NCBI RefSeq assembly: GCF_038396845.1
Contig: NZ_CP151587.1
Location: forward strand, 3,322,001-3,386,000
Origin: Gymnodinialimonas sp. 57CJ19
Lineage (GTDB): Bacteria > Pseudomonadota > Alphaproteobacteria > Rhodobacterales > Rhodobacteraceae
Direction of reading: 5' to 3'
Length of the DNA: 64,000 nucleotides
The notes under the pieces were generated by a model that saw only the letters and a program-made list of their open reading frames with translations, searched no databases and was not told where the DNA came from. Within the stretch, counting starts at the first letter, position 1, and the number at the start of each line of letters is the position of its first letter. Of this stretch, positions 60,041 to 64,000 are shown piece by piece. The translations under genes and the position numbers were made by a program.

Positions 60041-62292
60041 GGGGCTGTTCCGCGCGGCTCGCGGGGCATCTTCAACCCATGCTCTGCAATGATGTTGAGC
60101 TGGATCTCCGAGGTGCCGCCATAGATCGTATCCGCACGGGAAAACAGATACAGATGCTGCAAGCGCCGAACGTCCGGATCATCGGACCAGGCCGCCGCCG
60201 CTGGCCCGATGACATCCATCGCCAGATCCCCCAGACTGCGGTGCCATTGCGACCATTCCAGCTTGTAGCCCAGCATTTCCGGCCCGGCGCGGCCCTCGGA
60301 TTGTGCCTGCAACATCCGCATCGCACCGTGGCGCATGGCCCGCAATCCGGACCAGGCACGGCCAAGCGGTTCGGCAAGCGTATCCGTATCGGTGCGCGCG
60401 CGCGCCAAGCGAATGACGGTGTCCAGCTCGCGCGCGAACCCCATCTGTTGCCCCAGGGTCGAGATCCCCCGCTCGTGACCCAATAGCGCCATCGCGATTT
60501 TCCAGCCGTCGCCCACGCCGCCCAGCATGTCACAGGCCTTGGCACGGGCATCGTTGAAGAAAATCTCGTTGAATTCCGCCTCGCCGTTGATCTGCTTGAT
60601 CGGGCGCGTATCAATCTCCGGTTGGTCTAGCGGCATCATCAAGAAGACCAAGCCGTTGCGTCCGACCGACCCTTCTTCGGCGCGGGCCAATACGAAGACC
60701 CAGTCCGACACATGGGCGAGCGACGTCCAGACCTTTTGCCCCGTCACCAGCCAATCACCGGTATCGGGACATAGGCGCGCCCGGGTCCGCACAGCGCCAA
60801 GGTCCGAGCCCGCGGTGGGTTCGGAATAGCCCTGCGCCCAGAATGTTTCACCCTTTAGAATGCCCGGCAGAAAACGCGCTATCTGGTCGTCTGTGCCAAA
60901 CTCGATCAGCGTTGGCGCCATAAGCCCCTCGCCGATATGGCCCATGCGTCCCGGACCACCACGGGCGGCATATTCCTCATGGAACGCCACTTGATCCGCG
61001 ATGGATATGCCCCGACCGCCGGCGCTTTCGGGCAGACCGATACCGACCCACCCTCCGCCGGCCAATTCCCGTTCCCACGCCTTGCGCAGCTCGACCTCTG
61101 CGTCGCCGTCGCCGGCATGACCCCGATCCTTGAGCACGTCAAAATCACCCGTCAGATGTGCGTCCAGCCAATGGCGCACCTCGTTGCGCCAGGGTGTATC
61201 GGCCACCTGCGGCACGGCGGATAGATCCCCCGCCAAAAGCGCCCGCCCGATGGTTGCGAAGTTCTGGCTTGGCGTCCCGGCCAAATCCTGCTGCGCCCGT
61301 GCGCGCTTGAAGAAGAGATGCGGGGCGTATTCCCACGTCGCCCCGACGCCGCCGTGCAACTGGATCGCCTCTGACGCCATGGCGGATTGCACGTCACGCG
61401 CGATGGCCCAAGCAGCGCGGGCCTCTTGACCGGCAACCGCCTGCTCCTTGTCCAGCCCTTCGGCTGCGCCAGCGATCATCGCATCGGCGGTGTTGATCTG
61501 AACGAACAGCGCCGCCATGCGGTGTTTGATGGCTTGAAACGACGCGATCGAACGGCCGAATTGCCGACGCTCCTGAATGTAATCCAACGTTAAATCGAAT
61601 GCGCCCCGCGCCGCGCCTGCCGCTTCCGCCGCGAGGGCAACATGGGCCCGGTCCAGCGCGGTGTCCAAGGCATCAGCGCCGCCATCAACGGGAAGAAGGC
61701 GCGTCACAGGCACCGTGCATCCGTCAAGCGGCACCCTGCCAACGGGGTGTGTCGGATCGAAGCTTTGATCGCCATCCGATGCGTCCGGCCCGTCCATGGC
61801 AAACAGAACCACCTGTCCGTCCAATGTCGCCGGAACAACGATCAAATCGGCATCGGGGGCATCGGGAACCAGGCCCAGATCGCCCGTCAGACGGTAGCCG
61901 TCATCGGTTGCTGTCGCTGTCACCTGATCCGCGTTCCAACACCCCAGTGTGGCGCGCAGATCCCCTTCCGCAATCTTCTCCAGCCAAGGCAGTCCGGCCT
62001 CTCCGGCGGCGCATAATACGGGCGCGACTACCCCGACGGTGGACACGAACGGCACAGGAGACAACACCCGGCCCAGCTCGCGCACCAATGGCGTCAGCGC
62101 CGCCAAGCCCAGGTTCAACCCTCCGGCCGCTTCTGGTAAGGATATTCCGCACAGTTGCAGATCTTTCGCCAACGCGGTCCAGACCGCATCATCTGCGGCT
62201 CCGTCGTGGGCATCTTGAGCGGGCCTCAGCCCTCCCGCCTCGGCGAGGTACCGCGAAAGGGCATCCTGCATCATCTGGATTTCGTCGTTCAT
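60037..62292 (-). CDS. Fused double acyl-CoA dehydrogenase (FadE34-like architecture, FadE30-like C-terminal half)
   Basis: 751 residues from ATG 62292 (GGAAG site; ATG 62304 is possible), about twice a normal acyl-CoA dehydrogenase. The N-terminal half (~1-365) has YIQERRQFGRSIASFQAIKHRMA and QLHGGVGATWEY but no EPxxGSD. The C-terminal half (~370-751) has GIGLPESAGGRGISIADQVAFHEEYAARGG, WAQGYSEPTAGSDLGAV, GQKVWTSLAHVSDWVFVLAR, INGEAEFNEIFF, LGDLAMDVIG and DTIYGGTSEIQLNIIAEHG but no RxQFG. Each half thus has the FAD-site part that the other lacks, a covalent alpha-beta pair. The C-terminal half resembles FadE30, which desaturates the HIP-CoA propionyl side chain. Confidence 0.85.
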   Translation of the reverse strand: MNDEIQMMQDALSRYLAEAGGLRPAQDAHDGAADDAVWTALAKDLQLCGISLPEAAGGLNLGLAALTPLVRELGRVLSPVPFVSTVGVVAPVLCAAGEAGLPWLEKIAEGDLRATLGCWNADQVTATATDDGYRLTGDLGLVPDAPDADLIVVPATLDGQVVLFAMDGPDASDGDQSFDPTHPVGRVPLDGCTVPVTRLLPVDGGADALDTALDRAHVALAAEAAGAARGAFDLTLDYIQERRQFGRSIASFQAIKHRMAALFVQINTADAMIAGAAEGLDKEQAVAGQEARAAWAIARDVQSAMASEAIQLHGGVGATWEYAPHLFFKRARAQQDLAGTPSQNFATIGRALLAGDLSAVPQVADTPWRNEVRHWLDAHLTGDFDVLKDRGHAGDGDAEVELRKAWERELAGGGWVGIGLPESAGGRGISIADQVAFHEEYAARGGPGRMGHIGEGLMAPTLIEFGTDDQIARFLPGILKGETFWAQGYSEPTAGSDLGAVRTRARLCPDTGDWLVTGQKVWTSLAHVSDWVFVLARAEEGSVGRNGLVFLMMPLDQPEIDTRPIKQINGEAEFNEIFFNDARAKACDMLGGVGDGWKIAMALLGHERGISTLGQQMGFARELDTVIRLARARTDTDTLAEPLGRAWSGLRAMRHGAMRMLQAQSEGRAGPEMLGYKLEWSQWHRSLGDLAMDVIGPAAAAWSDDPDVRRLQHLYLFSRADTIYGGTSEIQLNIIAEHGLKMPREPRGTAP

Positions 62293-62368
62293 TCCGTCTT
62301 CCATCGTGCCATTCGGTCTTTTCTTTGATCTGCCATGGTTGCAGAGCTAACAGCCCGCTGTCACGGGG

Positions 62369-62384
62369 CATCGTCCGAACTGAG
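62369..62384. promoter_or_regulatory. Island operator E (CATCGTC-N6-GAG)
   Basis: CATCGTC 62369-62375 and GAG 62382-62384, the most divergent of the six copies; the outer bases GCATC/GATGC (62368-62372, 62385-62389) add symmetry. It lies between the leftward fused fadE unit (77 bp) and the rightward SnoaL-SnoaL-OYE unit (52 bp), so it could control both. Confidence 0.5.
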
Positions 62385-62435
62385 GATGCTAGATTGCCGC
62401 CTGCCGTGCGACGTGTTCCTTGTCTCCCGCAATAG

Positions 62436-62942
62436 ATGGACCTGCATGTGCCTGAGAGTTTGGAAAAACTGAATGAGCGCCTTACCGCGCTGGAAGATCG
62501 CCAGACCATTGCCGATCTGATAGCGGGATATGGCCCCGCGATTGATGCGCTGGACGGCGACGGCGCCGCCGCGATCTGGGCCGCCGACGGCACCTATGAC
62601 ATCGGCGCAGACGTGACGTTGAATGGCCGAGCCGAGATCGCCGGAATTGCGGAGATGGATCAGCATCGCGCCTATGTCACGAAGGGATGCGCGCATGTCT
62701 TGTCGCCCCACAAGATTGTCGTGGACGGGGCGTTCGCAACGGCCCACGGCTATTCGGTCGTGCTCTTGCACGATGCTTCCACAGGGGGCTGGATGGCAGA
62801 GCGGGTCAGCGCAAACCGATGGGCGTTTCGCAAGGAAAACGGGACGTGGCAGGCTGTGACCCGCAAAGCCTGCCTGTTGGACGGGGCCGACGTCCCCCGC
62901 GCACTTTTGAACTGGACCGAACCGCAGGGAAACCCCACATGA
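62436..62942 (+). CDS. SnoaL-like (NTF2-fold) protein
   Basis: 168 residues from ATG 62436; no clear ribosome-binding site. It starts with a short coiled helix (LEKLNERLTALEDRQTIADLIAGYGPAIDAL), then the cone-fold pattern DGDGAAAIWAADGTYDIGADVTLNGRAEIAGI and GCAHVLSPHKIVVDGAFATAHGYSVVLLHD...RVSANRWAFRKENGTWQAVTRKA. Such proteins are isomerases, dehydratases or hydratases of ketones. It heads a rightward unit with a second SnoaL-like gene and an Old Yellow Enzyme gene. Confidence 0.75.
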   Translation: MDLHVPESLEKLNERLTALEDRQTIADLIAGYGPAIDALDGDGAAAIWAADGTYDIGADVTLNGRAEIAGIAEMDQHRAYVTKGCAHVLSPHKIVVDGAFATAHGYSVVLLHDASTGGWMAERVSANRWAFRKENGTWQAVTRKACLLDGADVPRALLNWTEPQGNPT

Positions 62943-63580
62943 CCGACACTGATTTGAACGACATTCGCGCCCGCCTCGACCGAATCGAGGCCCGCGAGGA
63001 AATACGGCAACTGCCGTCCAAGTACGCGCTCGCCCTCGATATGCGCGACATGGATGCGTTGGTCGGCCTGTTCCCCGAAGACGTCCGCGCAGGGGGCGGC
63101 AAGGTCGGGCGCGGGGCGCTGAAAGCATGGTTCACGCAGACGCTCAGCCAGCAATTCACTGGCACATCACATCACGTTGGCAACCAGATCATCGAATTCC
63201 TCGATCCTGACACCGCCGTCGGCATCGTCTACTCCAAGAACGAGCATGAAACCGGTGATGAATGGGTCATCATGCAAATGATGTACCATGATCGCTATGA
63301 GCGGATCGGCGAGCGCTGGTATTTCCGCTCTCGTCAGCCGCTTTACTGGTATGCGACCGACCTCAACAAACCGCCTTTGGGCAATCAGAAAATGCGGTGG
63401 CCCGGGCGCGACCCCTACGAGGGCGGGTTCCACGACCTGTTCCCCAGTTGGGCGGCGTTCTGGTCCCGTGAAGGCTCGGGCCCAGACACCACGCCCGCCG
63501 TGGCCGACCCCGCACCGCTGGAGCGCTTCATCGAAACGATGCGCAAAGGCCAAGAAGTGAGTAACATCCGTGTCCGTTGA
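62939..63580 (+). CDS. SnoaL-like (NTF2-fold) protein
   Basis: 213 residues from ATG 62939, overlapping the previous stop as ATGA. Again an N-terminal helix (DIRARLDRIEAREEIRQLPSKYALALDMRDMDALVGLFPED), then TSHHVGNQIIEFLDPDTAVGIVYSKNEHETGDEWVIMQMMYHDRYERIGERWYFRSRQPLYWY. Longer than its neighbour, with an added C-terminal W-rich segment (WPGRDPYEGGFHDLFPSWAAFW). It and the preceding protein may form a heteromer, since paired SnoaL-like proteins are known in steroid side-chain pathways (inference). Confidence 0.75.
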   Translation: MTDTDLNDIRARLDRIEAREEIRQLPSKYALALDMRDMDALVGLFPEDVRAGGGKVGRGALKAWFTQTLSQQFTGTSHHVGNQIIEFLDPDTAVGIVYSKNEHETGDEWVIMQMMYHDRYERIGERWYFRSRQPLYWYATDLNKPPLGNQKMRWPGRDPYEGGFHDLFPSWAAFWSREGSGPDTTPAVADPAPLERFIETMRKGQEVSNIRVR

Positions 63581-64000
63581 TCTTTCCCCCCTCTTCTCTC
63601 CGATAGACATTGCGGGCCTGTCCCTGCCGAACCGCTTGGTCATGGCCCCGATGAGCCGTTATTTCTGCCCCGATGGTATCCCCCACGCGGACGTTGCGGC
63701 CTATTACCGACGCCGTGTCGAAGGCGGTGTTGGGTTGATCCTGTCGGAGGCCACCTACATCAATCACCCCTCGGCCGAGTGTTATCGGGGCGTGCCACGG
63801 TTTCACGGGGCGGCGCTGGAGGGGTGGAAAACGGTGATTGACGCGGTCCACGAGGCGGGCGGCAAAATGTTCCCCCAGCTTTGGCATGTGGGCAGTTTTC
63901 GGCAACCGGGCATGGCACCCGAACCCGCCGTTCCGGGCCTTGGCCCCTCCGAGAATACAAACCCCGCAGCCGAAGGCGATGCCGCGACCCGGGCGATGAC
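63570..64000 (+). CDS. NADH:flavin oxidoreductase (Old Yellow Enzyme family), cut by window end
   Basis: Reads from GTG 63570 (11 bp inside the previous gene; an in-frame stop lies at 63558) to the window edge, 143 residues visible. N-terminal OYE landmarks: LFSPIDIAGLSLPNRLVMAPMSRYF, VAAYYRRRVEGGVGLILSEATYI, and FPQLWHVGS, in which the His of the WHxG region is expected. OYE-type enzymes use FMN to reduce activated C=C bonds. In this island it could reduce an enone or dienoyl-CoA intermediate. The C-terminal two thirds, including any Fe-S region, are outside the window. Confidence 0.85.
   Translation, partial: MSVDLSPLFSPIDIAGLSLPNRLVMAPMSRYFCPDGIPHADVAAYYRRRVEGGVGLILSEATYINHPSAECYRGVPRFHGAALEGWKTVIDAVHEAGGKMFPQLWHVGSFRQPGMAPEPAVPGLGPSENTNPAAEGDAATRAM

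Noticed and set aside
1..64000. tRNA, rRNA, CRISPR, insertion sequence, integrase or prophage genes
   Set aside because: Looked for and not seen on either strand; the window appears to be free of mobile elements.

Overview
This 64 kb window looks like chromosomal DNA of a member of the Rhodobacterales (Alphaproteobacteria, Roseobacter/Rhodobacter type). The evidence is high G+C, genes packed with ATGA stop/start overlaps, a STAS-cheY-cheA-cheW-cheR-cheY operon divergent from cheBD, an xsc-pta/tpa taurine module with a MocR-type TauR regulator, and a C-P lyase accessory set containing a DUF1045 protein. I see no tRNA, rRNA, CRISPR, insertion sequence or phage gene. Functional names come from motif reading and remembered family sequences, not from searches.

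Layout. 1-2 kb: end of an AhpD-like gene and a secreted Sel1-repeat protein. 2.1-6 kb: four translationally coupled genes (HAD-UbiA fusion, GtrA, DprE1-like oxidase, DprE2-like reductase) that match the mycobacterial decaprenylphosphoryl-arabinose pathway. 6-11.3 kb: poorly characterised exported proteins, including a coupled pair with a sulfatase-modifying-factor-like domain and a phosphodiester-glycosidase-like domain. 11.3-18 kb: a chemotaxis cluster whose CheB has lost its phosphoacceptor Asp. 18-26.7 kb: taurine/sulfoacetaldehyde catabolism (xsc, pta, tpa), a GcvT-type FAD oxidoreductase and tauR, with 22-bp-spaced direct repeats before both xsc and tpa. 26.8-28.8 kb: threonine aldolase and a class IV aminotransferase. 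28.8-32 kb: phosphonate accessory genes phnM, a 2H-phosphoesterase-like DUF1045 gene, phnN and phnF, without the core C-P lyase genes. 32.2-36.7 kb: an RND efflux adaptor and pump.

36.8-64 kb: a large catabolic island that I read as the degradation pathway for the last two steroid rings (C and D, via the hexahydroindane-propionate HIP). It has close look-alikes of FadD3, FadA6, FadE30/31, IpdA, IpdB, IpdC, IpdF, EchA20 and the Rv3548c-type SDR of the actinobacterial KstR2 regulon. It adds local features: a fused double acyl-CoA dehydrogenase, a livH/livMG/livF ABC transporter without a binding protein, SnoaL-like proteins, a LuxR-type regulator, a TetR-type regulator and the start of an Old Yellow Enzyme gene. 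FadD3 would activate HIP; FadE enzymes and thiolases shorten the side chain; IpdF and IpdC adjust ring oxidation state; EchA20 and IpdAB hydrolyse the rings; FadA6 and further FadE enzymes degrade the open chain.

A short conserved palindromic element, CATCGTC-N6-GAC, lies about 55-110 bp before the first gene of all six transcription units of this island. Its inner bases co-vary as in a dimeric operator. I propose that it is the regulon operator, most simply bound by the TetR-type protein encoded in the island.
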